Below are positions 9,090 to 16,588 of a DNA stretch of 53,201 nt, piece after piece. The notes beneath the pieces were generated by a model that made no database searches, was not told the DNA's origin, and saw only the letters and a program-made list of their open reading frames with translations. The stretch lies in NCBI GenBank assembly GCA_903889245.1, contig CAISWQ010000071.1:1-53201 (forward strand), in the 5' to 3' direction. The DNA is from an uncultured Lentisphaerota bacterium. GTDB lineage: Bacteria; Verrucomicrobiota; Kiritimatiellia; CAIQIC01. The position numbers and the translations under genes are program-made. The stretch's first letter is position 1; every line of letters starts with the position of its first letter.

Positions 9090-9935
9090 ATGAAAACCAT
9101 GATGAGTCTGGCCTTGGTGGGAATACTGGGGGCCGCGACGGCGGCGGAGGATAACGCCAGCGCGCTGCGCAATCTGGCGTGGGCGGCGGCGACGCTGGAG
9201 AAGATCGAAAGGGACGTGGGCGAAATCATCAGCGATCCGAAGGGCCCGGATGCGGTCGCACTGGCGACGGCGGTCGCCGATACGCATGCAAGGCTCGCGG
9301 CGCTGAAGCAGGTCGTGGCCATGGCGGACGCGGAGTCCGAAAGCATCGGCAAGGCGGCCGACGCGGCAAAGAATCTATCCGGCCTCGCCCACTGGACCAT
9401 TGACCGCGCCAGCGATCTGGCCGGCAAGCAGACGACGCGGCGCAAGATGTTCGAGGAGCGCGCCGTGCTGGCCAAGACCGACTTTGGCCGGCAACTCGAT
9501 GAGCTCCTGCTCGTCCTCGGCAAATGTTCGATCCGGCAGGCAGCGGCGCAGCTGGCCGATAAGCAGGCGGCCGTCACGGAGGCGGAGGCGGTGTGGAATC
9601 TCCAGACGCAACGCTTTGACCAACTGCTGGACGAGGCCGATAACGAGGCCGGCTGGCTGGAGCAGCGGGAGGAATTGCAGAACGCCATCCGCGACGCCGG
9701 CAAACAGCTCAAGCTCGATGAACTGGAGGCCGCGCGCGCGAAAGTCCGCGTCGCCCGCCACGCCCAGCAGAAGCTGGCGCTCGACAAGCAGCAGCTCGCC
9801 AACCAGATCGCGAAGCTCAACCTCCAGTCGCAACTGCTGGATGAAAAGGGTGGCCAGCTCAACGAGGCGGCCGACCGGGCGCGCGAGGCGTTCGAAGCAG
9901 CGCGCGGCAAGGTGCAGGAGGCGCTGGATGAGTGA
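9090..9935 (+). CDS. Exported coiled-coil protein, unknown function
   Basis: A 281-residue protein with an N-terminal signal peptide (MKTMMSLALVGILGAATAAE). The mature protein is nearly all helical, rich in A, E, K, L and Q, with heptad-like stretches from about residue 140 to the end (for example QQKLALDKQQLANQIAKLN), so an extended periplasmic coiled coil is likely. An AAAGGTG Shine-Dalgarno precedes the ATG. Its 3' end overlaps the GH10 gene by 8 bp (ATGAGTGA), so it is first in a probable operon with GH10 and an SGNH hydrolase. I do not recognise a family. Confidence 0.8.
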   Translation: MKTMMSLALVGILGAATAAEDNASALRNLAWAAATLEKIERDVGEIISDPKGPDAVALATAVADTHARLAALKQVVAMADAESESIGKAADAAKNLSGLAHWTIDRASDLAGKQTTRRKMFEERAVLAKTDFGRQLDELLLVLGKCSIRQAAAQLADKQAAVTEAEAVWNLQTQRFDQLLDEADNEAGWLEQREELQNAIRDAGKQLKLDELEAARAKVRVARHAQQKLALDKQQLANQIAKLNLQSQLLDEKGGQLNEAADRAREAFEAARGKVQEALDE

Positions 9936-11727
9936 CGCCAGGCGCGTTGTCGTGCTGGCAGTGGCCTGTCTTGTTTGCGTATGCGTGACGGCCGGCGAGG
10001 ATTGGCGGGAACTGGTCAAGCAGGCGGAGCCGTTACTGCCGCCGGGCGCGGGGCAGGTGCTCGCGATGCCGCCGGACCTCGGCCTGGCGAAGCCCTGCGA
10101 GGCAACGGACACGCCCGCGCAGTCGTTGATGCATATCACGATCAAGCAGGGTATTTCTCAATCGTGGAAGGCGCTGATCGGAAAAAACTTTTCCGCGCCG
10201 CTGGACAAGGGTGCCGTCTGCCTGCTGACGCTGCGCGCGCGGACGCTCGCCTCCACGGAGGCATCCGGCCGCGGCTACGCGGTGGCGAACGTGCAAATCA
10301 ACGCCGCCCCCTACGAGAAAACGCTCGCCGAGGGTTTCAAGCCGGGTAAGGACTGGCAGGTCTTCACGTTCCCCTTCGTCGCCAAGTTCGATGTTCCGCC
10401 GGGCAAGGGCGGCTGCAATATCGCCCTGGGGTTCCAGGCGCAGACGCTGGAGATTGCCGACCTCCAGCTCTGGAAATTTCCGGCGGGTTTCGCGTTCAGC
10501 CGCCTGCCGCTGCCGCCGAAAACCTACGTGGGCCGCGAGGCCACCGCGCTGTGGCGTCAGGCCGCGCTGGAGCGCATCGGACAACTGCGGCGGCGCACCG
10601 TCGCCATCAACGTGGTGGACGCGGCGGGCCGGCCGGTCAGCGGCGCCAGCGTACACGTGGAGATGCTGCGGCACGCCTTCGGCTTCGGCAGCGCGATCAC
10701 CGCCAGGCGGATGAACGCGACCGACGCGGATTCGCAGCAATACCAGCGCATCGTGGACGAGCATTTCAGCCGCGTGGTGATGGAGAACGACCTGAAGCAC
10801 GAGCCGTGGAAACTGGCGCAGACGGAAAAGAACGGCGCCTTCCGCCGCTCCTGGAGCGCTGCGCTGCTGAACTGGTGCCAGGCGCGCGGCATCAGCGTGC
10901 GCGGCCACTATCTGTGCTGGGGCAACATGGAGCCGTGGACCGAGCGCCTCGAAAAGTCCGGCCAGCCGCAGGAAATCCGCACACAGATCCTTGCGCACGC
11001 GCGCTCGTTGACCGTCTTCGCCGATGGGCACGTCTGCGAGTATGACGCGATCAATCATCCCGTGCCGTTCAACCGCGTTTTGACCGACGTGCTCGGGCCG
11101 GACATCTTTGTGACCTTGATGCAGGACTTCCGCGCCCTGACCAGGACACCACTGTGGATCAACGAGGACCTGATCGAGCTCAACCGCGCCACGCGCTACT
11201 TCAAGGTGCTGGAGATGCTCAAGGCGCGTGGCGTGCAGCCGGATGGCGCGGGACTGATGTCGCACTTCCGCGACGGGAACCTGCCGTCCATCGCCGAGTT
11301 GCAGGGCTACCTCGACCGGCTCGCGCAGCTCGTGCCGCACGTCGAGGTGACCGAGTATGACTTGGAGACCAAGGACGACCAGTTGCATGCCGATCATCTG
11401 CGCGACATGTTGATCCTGCACTACGCGCATCCGGCCTGTACCGGCTTCGTCATGTGGGGCTTCTGGGAAGCGCAACACTGGCGGCCCGATGGCGCGCTAT
11501 GGCGGAAGGACTGGACCGAGCGCCCCGGCGTCGCCGTCTGGCGCGAGTGGGTCAAGGGCAAGTGGTGGACACGCGCCGACCTCACCACCGCCGGCGACGG
11601 CAGCGCGACGTGCAGCGCCTACCACGGTTTGCACACGATCACTGTGACCCAGGATGGACGCACCACCACACAGCAGGCCACCATCACGCCGCAGTCGGCG
11701 GCGGTCATCAGCATCAAGTTACCGTGA
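9928..11727 (+). CDS. GH10-like secreted protein with N-terminal beta-sandwich; acid/base Glu replaced
   Basis: A 599-residue protein. A signal peptide (about 1-30) leads to a jelly-roll-like domain (about 60-190), a short Ig-like strand pattern (VNVVDAAGRPVSGASVHVEM), a GH10 xylanase-type TIM barrel (about 235-555) and a small C-terminal strand region. Barrel landmarks are HAFGFGSAI, MENDLKHEPWK, GHYLCWGN, WINED and MWGFWEAQHW. The nucleophile position E476 is intact in VTEYDL. The place of the acid/base Glu, normally WDVVNE, reads EYDAINHP, so N376-H377 replaces N-E. It may be catalytically altered or a binding protein. It overlaps the preceding gene and is 14 bp from the SGNH gene. Confidence 0.85.
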   Translation: MSDARRVVVLAVACLVCVCVTAGEDWRELVKQAEPLLPPGAGQVLAMPPDLGLAKPCEATDTPAQSLMHITIKQGISQSWKALIGKNFSAPLDKGAVCLLTLRARTLASTEASGRGYAVANVQINAAPYEKTLAEGFKPGKDWQVFTFPFVAKFDVPPGKGGCNIALGFQAQTLEIADLQLWKFPAGFAFSRLPLPPKTYVGREATALWRQAALERIGQLRRRTVAINVVDAAGRPVSGASVHVEMLRHAFGFGSAITARRMNATDADSQQYQRIVDEHFSRVVMENDLKHEPWKLAQTEKNGAFRRSWSAALLNWCQARGISVRGHYLCWGNMEPWTERLEKSGQPQEIRTQILAHARSLTVFADGHVCEYDAINHPVPFNRVLTDVLGPDIFVTLMQDFRALTRTPLWINEDLIELNRATRYFKVLEMLKARGVQPDGAGLMSHFRDGNLPSIAELQGYLDRLAQLVPHVEVTEYDLETKDDQLHADHLRDMLILHYAHPACTGFVMWGFWEAQHWRPDGALWRKDWTERPGVAVWREWVKGKWWTRADLTTAGDGSATCSAYHGLHTITVTQDGRTTTQQATITPQSAAVISIKLP

Positions 11728-11741
11728 AGGGAGCAACACAC

Positions 11742-12620
11742 ATGCACCACCATCCCTGCGCCAGCATCTGCGCCAGCCTTGCGCTCTGCGTGCCTATGCT
11801 GCGCGCCGACATGCTGAAGGACTCGCCGGTGAAGTTCCCCGACAAGGGCGCGCTGCCCTCGAAATATCCGCCGGACGTGAAGACGCCGCGCGAGTCGCCG
11901 GAAAAGGATTACTCGATCTTCGGCACACCGGAGCGGTCGCTGGCGCAGCTCGCAAAGATTCGCGCGGAGATGGTCAAGGGCACGTTCACGCCGCCGCCGA
12001 CGGACTGGCAGTGGCTGCCGCGTACGCGCCAGACGCTGACCGAGGGCGGCGACCTGCATATCCTCGCGTTTGGCGATAGCATCGTCGCCGACACCATGCG
12101 CTCGGCGTGGCTCGCGAAGCTCGGCGAGGCCTATCCGAAGGCGAAGATCATCGGCACGGTCTACGTGCGCGGGGGCGGCGGCTGCCAGCACTACAAGGAC
12201 GAGCAACGCATCCAGAAGAACATCCTGCCGCGCAAGCCCGACCTCGTGTTCATCGGCGGCATCAGCCAGCGCGATGTCGGCGCGATCCGCGAGTGCATCC
12301 ACCAGTTGCGCGCCGGTTTGCCGAAGCTGGAAATCCTGCTCGCCAGCGGCGCGTTCGGCAGCAACGCCGACCCGCGCCTCCCGGCGGAGCTGGCCAAGGC
12401 GCCGCACTCCGGCAGCGCACCCTACGGCGCGGAGCTGAAGCAGCTCGCCGCCGGGGAGCACTGCGCCTACCTCGACATGACCACGCCGTGGGCCGAATAC
12501 CTGAACTCCGCCAAGGTGCACCCGCACATCTTCTACCGCGACCGCGTCCACGCCAACGAATGCGGCGAACAGATCCTGTCGCAGATTCTGCTGGAATTTT
12601 TCCGGCCGTCCGCGCCCTGA
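11742..12620 (+). CDS. Exported SGNH/GDSL-type hydrolase
   Basis: A 292-residue protein with a short signal-like N-terminus. Block I is AFGDSIVADTM (nucleophile Ser), the G-rich block is RGGGGCQHY, block III reads IGGISQRD where Asn is more usual, and the C-terminal D/H pair is in YRDRVHANECG. Such enzymes remove acyl groups from polysaccharides or glycans; being last in the operon with the GH10-like protein, a carbohydrate-ester role is a fair inference. The ATG at 11742 follows GGGAG at a suitable distance. Confidence 0.8.
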   Translation: MHHHPCASICASLALCVPMLRADMLKDSPVKFPDKGALPSKYPPDVKTPRESPEKDYSIFGTPERSLAQLAKIRAEMVKGTFTPPPTDWQWLPRTRQTLTEGGDLHILAFGDSIVADTMRSAWLAKLGEAYPKAKIIGTVYVRGGGGCQHYKDEQRIQKNILPRKPDLVFIGGISQRDVGAIRECIHQLRAGLPKLEILLASGAFGSNADPRLPAELAKAPHSGSAPYGAELKQLAAGEHCAYLDMTTPWAEYLNSAKVHPHIFYRDRVHANECGEQILSQILLEFFRPSAP

Positions 12621-12701
12621 ACCTCCTGCCGCGGTCTCGACTATCCCCCTGGGCGCCCCGCCTGCCGGTCCACTTCAGCCATGTCCGCCAGCCCAAGCCG
12701 C

Positions 12702-12722
12702 AGACCTCGGTATCCGAGGTAT
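12702..12722. promoter_or_regulatory. ATACCT-N9-AGGTAT palindrome, site 1 (upstream of padR)
   Basis: AGACCT-CGGTATCCG-AGGTAT, 180 bp before the padR start. The left half deviates by one base. The 12621-12881 gap otherwise holds only the padR promoter and GC-rich inverted repeats. Confidence 0.6.
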
Positions 12723-12832
12723 GCAACTGTGCAGGCGCCAACACGCCCGCCTGTAGCGGCATAATGCCCGCTGGCGGAGCGCGCAGGCATCCGGGACACG
12801 CTGGTGGCTGCGACGGAGCAGTTCCCGGGCGC

Positions 12833-12861
12833 TTGCCAGCCCGGGGCCATACAGGCATGAT
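12833..12861 (+). promoter_or_regulatory. Probable padR promoter
   Basis: TTGCCA (12833-12838), 17 bp, CATGAT (12856-12861). The ATG at 12882 has a strong GGAGG Shine-Dalgarno, so this transcript is leadered. Confidence 0.4.
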
Positions 12862-12881
12862 GTTCTGGCAGCGGAGGCGTT

Positions 12882-13223
12882 ATGAATTGGACCACCTTGC
12901 AGTTGCGGAAGGGATTGACGACGTTGATTGTGCTCGATGCGCTGGAGGAGGACGCATGGTATGCCTACAGCCTGCGCCGGGCGGTGCATGAGCGCACGCA
13001 CGGGCTGTTCCGGTTCAGCGCAGGCGCCCTCTACCCGTTACTCCACACCTTGCGGATGCGTGGGCTGGTGCGCGTGCAGCGGCGCCGGGCCCACGGCCGC
13101 CTGCGCCTCTACTACACGTTGACCACCCAGGGTCGGCTGGCCCTGAATGAATTCCGCCGCGAATGGCACGTGCTGCAAAGCGCCATGGCGCAGGTGCTGC
13201 GCCCGGCTACACCCCGCCCGTAG
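12882..13223 (+). CDS. PadR-family transcriptional regulator
   Basis: A 113-residue winged-helix protein. The start LQLRKGLTTLIVLDALEEDAWYAYSLRRAVHERT, with SAGALYPLLHTLRMRGLV and RRRAHGRLRLYYTLTTQGRLAL, matches the PadR DNA-binding domain (Y-G-Y-x-L, G-x-LYPxLxxLxxxGL, Y-x-LT-G). Only a short C-terminal dimerisation helix follows (subfamily-2 size). PadR proteins usually repress efflux or stress genes on binding small molecules. No partner gene is adjacent; three copies of an ATACCT-N9-AGGTAT palindrome surround it and are candidate operators. Confidence 0.88.
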   Translation: MNWTTLQLRKGLTTLIVLDALEEDAWYAYSLRRAVHERTHGLFRFSAGALYPLLHTLRMRGLVRVQRRRAHGRLRLYYTLTTQGRLALNEFRREWHVLQSAMAQVLRPATPRP

Positions 13224-13341
13224 TTCACGCCCTTCGCCGGGGGCCTCCAGTTCTCGACAGGCAAGATGGATCGCAGACGCCCATGAGGTCGCCGCCCCCG
13301 CAAAACCCCACTTCGTCCGGCCACGCCTCCCGTTGTGGCGC

Positions 13342-13362
13342 ATACCTCGGTATCGGAGGTAT
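13342..13362. promoter_or_regulatory. ATACCT-N9-AGGTAT palindrome, site 2 (downstream of padR)
   Basis: ATACCT-CGGTATCGG-AGGTAT, 119 bp after the padR stop. Both half-sites are perfect; one mismatch lies in the centre. Confidence 0.65.
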
Positions 13363-13479
13363 ACGGCAAGACCCGCCGCCTGGGCGGCACCGCCCGGCCC
13401 GGGTGCGCTTCCAGTGGCGCGGCCACCCCGCGGAACGAACAACGTCCAGCGGAAGTGGCTGTAAAGTGCGCGGTCATGG

Positions 13480-13500
13480 ATACCTCGGTATCCGAGGTAT
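13480..13500. promoter_or_regulatory. ATACCT-N9-AGGTAT palindrome, site 3
   Basis: ATACCT-CGGTATCCG-AGGTAT with fully complementary 9-bp arms (ATACCTCGG / CCGAGGTAT). It is 138 bp after site 2 and about 150 bp before the aminopeptidase promoter. Confidence 0.65.
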
Positions 13501-13629
13501 GTATTCCGGCTGCCTACATGGTTGTCCCCGCCGGTGGCTTGTCAGCACGACTGTGTCCGGTGCAGGCCGAAGCAGGAGTGATGGCGGCGGTGGTGACGGA
13601 TAAAACCCGGACGAGGGTTTGGCGTGACT

Positions 13630-13651
13630 TGCCGGCCGGTTCCTCTATATT
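13630..13651 (+). promoter_or_regulatory. -10 region of the aminopeptidase gene (leaderless type)
   Basis: TATATT (13646-13651), then GCCGCC and ATG at 13658, only 6 nt. A poor -35 match, GTGACT, lies 16 bp upstream. No Shine-Dalgarno sequence is present. Confidence 0.5.
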
Positions 13652-13657
13652 GCCGCC

Positions 13658-14944
13658 ATGAGACACGCATCCATTCCATCCAAGCTGTTTGTCGAGAACC
13701 GCGCGCGGCTGGCGAAGCTGCTGCCTCCGAAAACGCTCGCGGTCATCAACGCCAACGACATCCTGCCGACCAACGCCGATGGCTCGCTGCGGATGCAGCC
13801 GAACACCGATCTCTTCTACCTGACCGGCATCGAGCAGGAGGAGAGCATCCTGCTGCTGGCGCCGGACGCGTTCACCGAGAAGCTGCGCGAGGTCCTGTTC
13901 CTGCGCGAGCCGAGCGAGCACCTCAAGGTCTGGGAAGGCCACAAGCTCACCAAGGAGCAGGCGCAGAAGATCAGCGGCCTCACGCAGATCAAATGGCTCA
14001 CGGAATTCCGTGGCGTGTTCCACCAGCTCATGTGCGAGCTGGAGGGCATCGCCCTCAACCGCAACGAGCACAACCGCGCGGCCGCCGAGGTCGAGACGCG
14101 CGACGACCGCTTCGTGCTGGACTGCCAGGCGCGCTATCCGCTGCACCGCTACCACCGGCTCGCGCCGCTGCTGAACCAGTTGCGCGTCGTGAAGTCCGCC
14201 GCGGAGCTGGAGCTGATCAAGCAGGCGTGCGCGATCACGCGCGCCGGTTTCCTGCGCGTGCTGCGCAAGGTGCGGCCCGGCTACAACGAGGCCGAGGTCG
14301 AGGCCGAGTTCGCGCACGAGTTCATCCGCCGCCGCGGCGCGTTCGCCTACACGCCGATCATCGCCGGCGGCGCGAACTCCTGCTGCCTGCACTACCAGCA
14401 GAACGACCAGCCCTGCCGCAAGGGCGAGGTGCTCCTGCTCGACGTCGCCGCCAGCTACGCCAACTACAACGCCGACCTCACGCGCACCATCCCCGTCAGC
14501 GGCAGATTCACGCGCCGCCAGCGGCAGGTCTATGACGCCGTGCTCCGCGTCGTGCGCGCGCAGACCAAGGCCGCCGTCCCCGGCAAACTGCACCGCGACT
14601 GGCAGAAGGAGGCCGAGGCGCTGATGACCGAGGAACTGCTCACGCTCGGCGTGCTCAAGCCGCGCGACGTGAAAAAGCAGGACCCCGACAAGCCCGCCTG
14701 CCGGAAATATTTCAACCACGGCCTCGGCCACTCGCTCGGCCTCGACGTCCACGACGTCTGGCCCGCGACCCAACCGTTCGCGCCCGGCTGGGTGCTGACG
14801 GTCGAGCCCGGCCTCTACCTGCCCGACGAAGGCTTCGGCATCCGCCTCGAAAACGACATCCTCATCACCGCCGACGGCACGGTTGACCTCATGGCCGACA
14901 TCCCCATCGAAGCCGACGAGATCGAAGATCTGATGAACCGTTGA
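13658..14944 (+). CDS. pepP: Xaa-Pro aminopeptidase (M24B metallopeptidase)
   Basis: A 428-residue cytoplasmic peptidase that removes N-terminal residues next to proline. An N-terminal aminopeptidase-P domain (about 1-150; TDLFYLTGIEQEESILLL) precedes the pita-bread domain (about 175-420). The five metal ligands can be placed: the two Asp in LLLDVAASYANYNADLTRTIP, His in NHGLGHSLGLDVHD, Glu in TVEPGLYLP, and Glu in GIRLENDILIT. Length is usual for the family. A convergent uxaC follows after about 120 bp. Confidence 0.92.
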   Translation: MRHASIPSKLFVENRARLAKLLPPKTLAVINANDILPTNADGSLRMQPNTDLFYLTGIEQEESILLLAPDAFTEKLREVLFLREPSEHLKVWEGHKLTKEQAQKISGLTQIKWLTEFRGVFHQLMCELEGIALNRNEHNRAAAEVETRDDRFVLDCQARYPLHRYHRLAPLLNQLRVVKSAAELELIKQACAITRAGFLRVLRKVRPGYNEAEVEAEFAHEFIRRRGAFAYTPIIAGGANSCCLHYQQNDQPCRKGEVLLLDVAASYANYNADLTRTIPVSGRFTRRQRQVYDAVLRVVRAQTKAAVPGKLHRDWQKEAEALMTEELLTLGVLKPRDVKKQDPDKPACRKYFNHGLGHSLGLDVHDVWPATQPFAPGWVLTVEPGLYLPDEGFGIRLENDILITADGTVDLMADIPIEADEIEDLMNR

Positions 14945-15067
14945 TCAGCCGGACGGGCTCCCGCCTTATAGGAATAGTACCTGTCGGAAATTCCGCCCGG
15001 GGAATGATGGCCCTGCCCACTAGACCCAAGGGCACCCAGGTGGTTTGGATCAGGCCCTACCCCAAGG

Positions 15068-16507
15068 TCAAACGTGTTCCGGCAGACCTGCGAAGCCGAA
15101 GTAGCGGCGGGCGTTGTGATAGCAGATGTCGGCGACCATGTTCCCGACGAGCTTGAAGTCGTGCGGCAGCAGGCCGGCCTTCATCTCCGCACCGAGCTTC
15201 GCGCACAGGATGCGGCGGAAGTATTCGTGGCGCGTGTAGGAGAGGAACGAGCGCGAGTCCGTCAGCATCCCGACGAACCGACTCAAAAGCCCGAGGTTGC
15301 CGAGCGCGGTCAACTGCTGCTCCATCCCGTCTTTCTGGTCGAGGAACCACCAGCCGCTGCCGAACTGGATCTTGCCGGGCGTGACGCCGTCCTGGAAGTT
15401 GCCGATCATGGTCGCCATGATCGCGTTGTCGGCCGGGTTGATGTTGTAGAGGATCGTGCGCGGCAGCTTGCCGAGGCGGTCGAGGCCATCGAGGAAATCT
15501 GAGAGCGCGCGGCCGTGGTGGAAATCGCCGATGGAGTCGCAGCCCTTGTCGGCGCCGAGTGCCTTGAAGATGCGGCTGTTGTTGTTGCGCAGCACGCCCA
15601 CGTGCAACTGCATCGTCCAGTTCTTCTCCGCGTTCAGCAACCCGAAGAAGTGCAGCAGCGCGGACTTGAACGCGAGCGTCTCCTCCGCGTTCAGCGCCCC
15701 GCCGCCGCGCAGCTTGCGGAACGACGCGGTGACGCCGGCCTCCGTGTAGGCGCCGGCATAGATGGTCTCCAGCCCGTGATCGGAAAGGCGGCAGCCCGCC
15801 TGGTGGAAAAAGTCGTGCCGCCGCTTGAGCGCGCCGAGGAAATCGTCGTAGGTGGCGATCTTCGTGCCCGCGGCCGCCGCGAGCTTATCGGTCCACGCGT
15901 TCCAGTTTTCCGGCACTTCCACCGCCATCGCCTTGTCCGGCCGGAAAGTCGGCAGCATCTGGACCTTGAACTTCTTGTCCTTCGCCACCGCCAGGTGATG
16001 CTCCAACGAATCGATCGGATCATCGGTCGTGCAGACGAGCACCACGTTCATCTGCCGCATGATACCGCGCGCGGAAAACTCCGGCTTCGCGAGCAGCTTG
16101 TTGCAGTCGTCCCAGATGCCCTGCGCCGTATCCGGCCCGAGCAATCGGTCGCTGATGCCGAACGGCCGCTTCAGCTCCAGATGCGTCCAGTGATAGAGCG
16201 GATTGCAGAGCGTCTGCGGCACCGTCTCCGCCCACTTCTGGAATTTTTCCCGGTCAGACGCCTCGCCCGTACAGAACCGCTCCGCCACGCCATTGGACCG
16301 CAGCGCGCGCCACTTATAATGATCGCCCGCCAGCCAGATCTGCGTCAGGTTCTTCCAGCGGTGATCGGTGGCCACCTCCGCCGACGGCAGATGGCAGTGG
16401 TAGTCGATGATCGGCAGCTCCGCCGCGTAATCGTGATACAGCCGCCGCGCCGCTTTCGTCGACAGCAGAAAATCCTCGGTGATGAAAACGTCTTTGTTCT
16501 TGGCCAT
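15068..16507 (-). CDS. uxaC: Glucuronate (uronate) isomerase
   Basis: A 479-residue protein matching the uronate isomerase family throughout: DYHCHLPSAEVATDHRW near the N-terminus has the metal-binding H-x-H of amidohydrolase-type barrels, followed by CTTDDPIDSLEHH, MQLHVGVLRNNN, and SRFVGMLTDSRSFLSYTRHEYFRR near the C-terminus. It converts D-glucuronate to fructuronate (or galacturonate to tagaturonate) in uronic-acid catabolism. No other uronate pathway gene is adjacent. The ATG at 16507 follows GGAG on the minus strand. Confidence 0.94.
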   Translation of the reverse strand: MAKNKDVFITEDFLLSTKAARRLYHDYAAELPIIDYHCHLPSAEVATDHRWKNLTQIWLAGDHYKWRALRSNGVAERFCTGEASDREKFQKWAETVPQTLCNPLYHWTHLELKRPFGISDRLLGPDTAQGIWDDCNKLLAKPEFSARGIMRQMNVVLVCTTDDPIDSLEHHLAVAKDKKFKVQMLPTFRPDKAMAVEVPENWNAWTDKLAAAAGTKIATYDDFLGALKRRHDFFHQAGCRLSDHGLETIYAGAYTEAGVTASFRKLRGGGALNAEETLAFKSALLHFFGLLNAEKNWTMQLHVGVLRNNNSRIFKALGADKGCDSIGDFHHGRALSDFLDGLDRLGKLPRTILYNINPADNAIMATMIGNFQDGVTPGKIQFGSGWWFLDQKDGMEQQLTALGNLGLLSRFVGMLTDSRSFLSYTRHEYFRRILCAKLGAEMKAGLLPHDFKLVGNMVADICYHNARRYFGFAGLPEHV

Positions 16508-16588
16508 GATCGTTTCTCCGTTGGTTCGCGCGGGATGCTAGCGGCCAGTCGAAGAGGATTCGAGAGGAAAATACTCGTCTGACTAATT

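Larger units (their letters stand above)
13224..13657. other. 434-bp non-coding region with two palindromes
   Basis: No supportable gene. It contains two ATACCT-N9-AGGTAT palindromes, short GC hairpins (for example CCGCCGCCTGGGCGGC near 13372) and, at its end, the promoter of the aminopeptidase. Small open frames here simply translate the palindromes. Confidence 0.6.

Noticed and set aside
13335-13661. Short plus-strand open frame downstream of padR
   Set aside because: Its TSVSEV segments are translations of the ATACCT palindromes; there is no start signal or family match.
14945-15067. Small gene or regulatory RNA between pepP and uxaC
   Set aside because: The gap is short and lies between convergent genes. 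I see no start signal, repeat or stable hairpin that would support a call.
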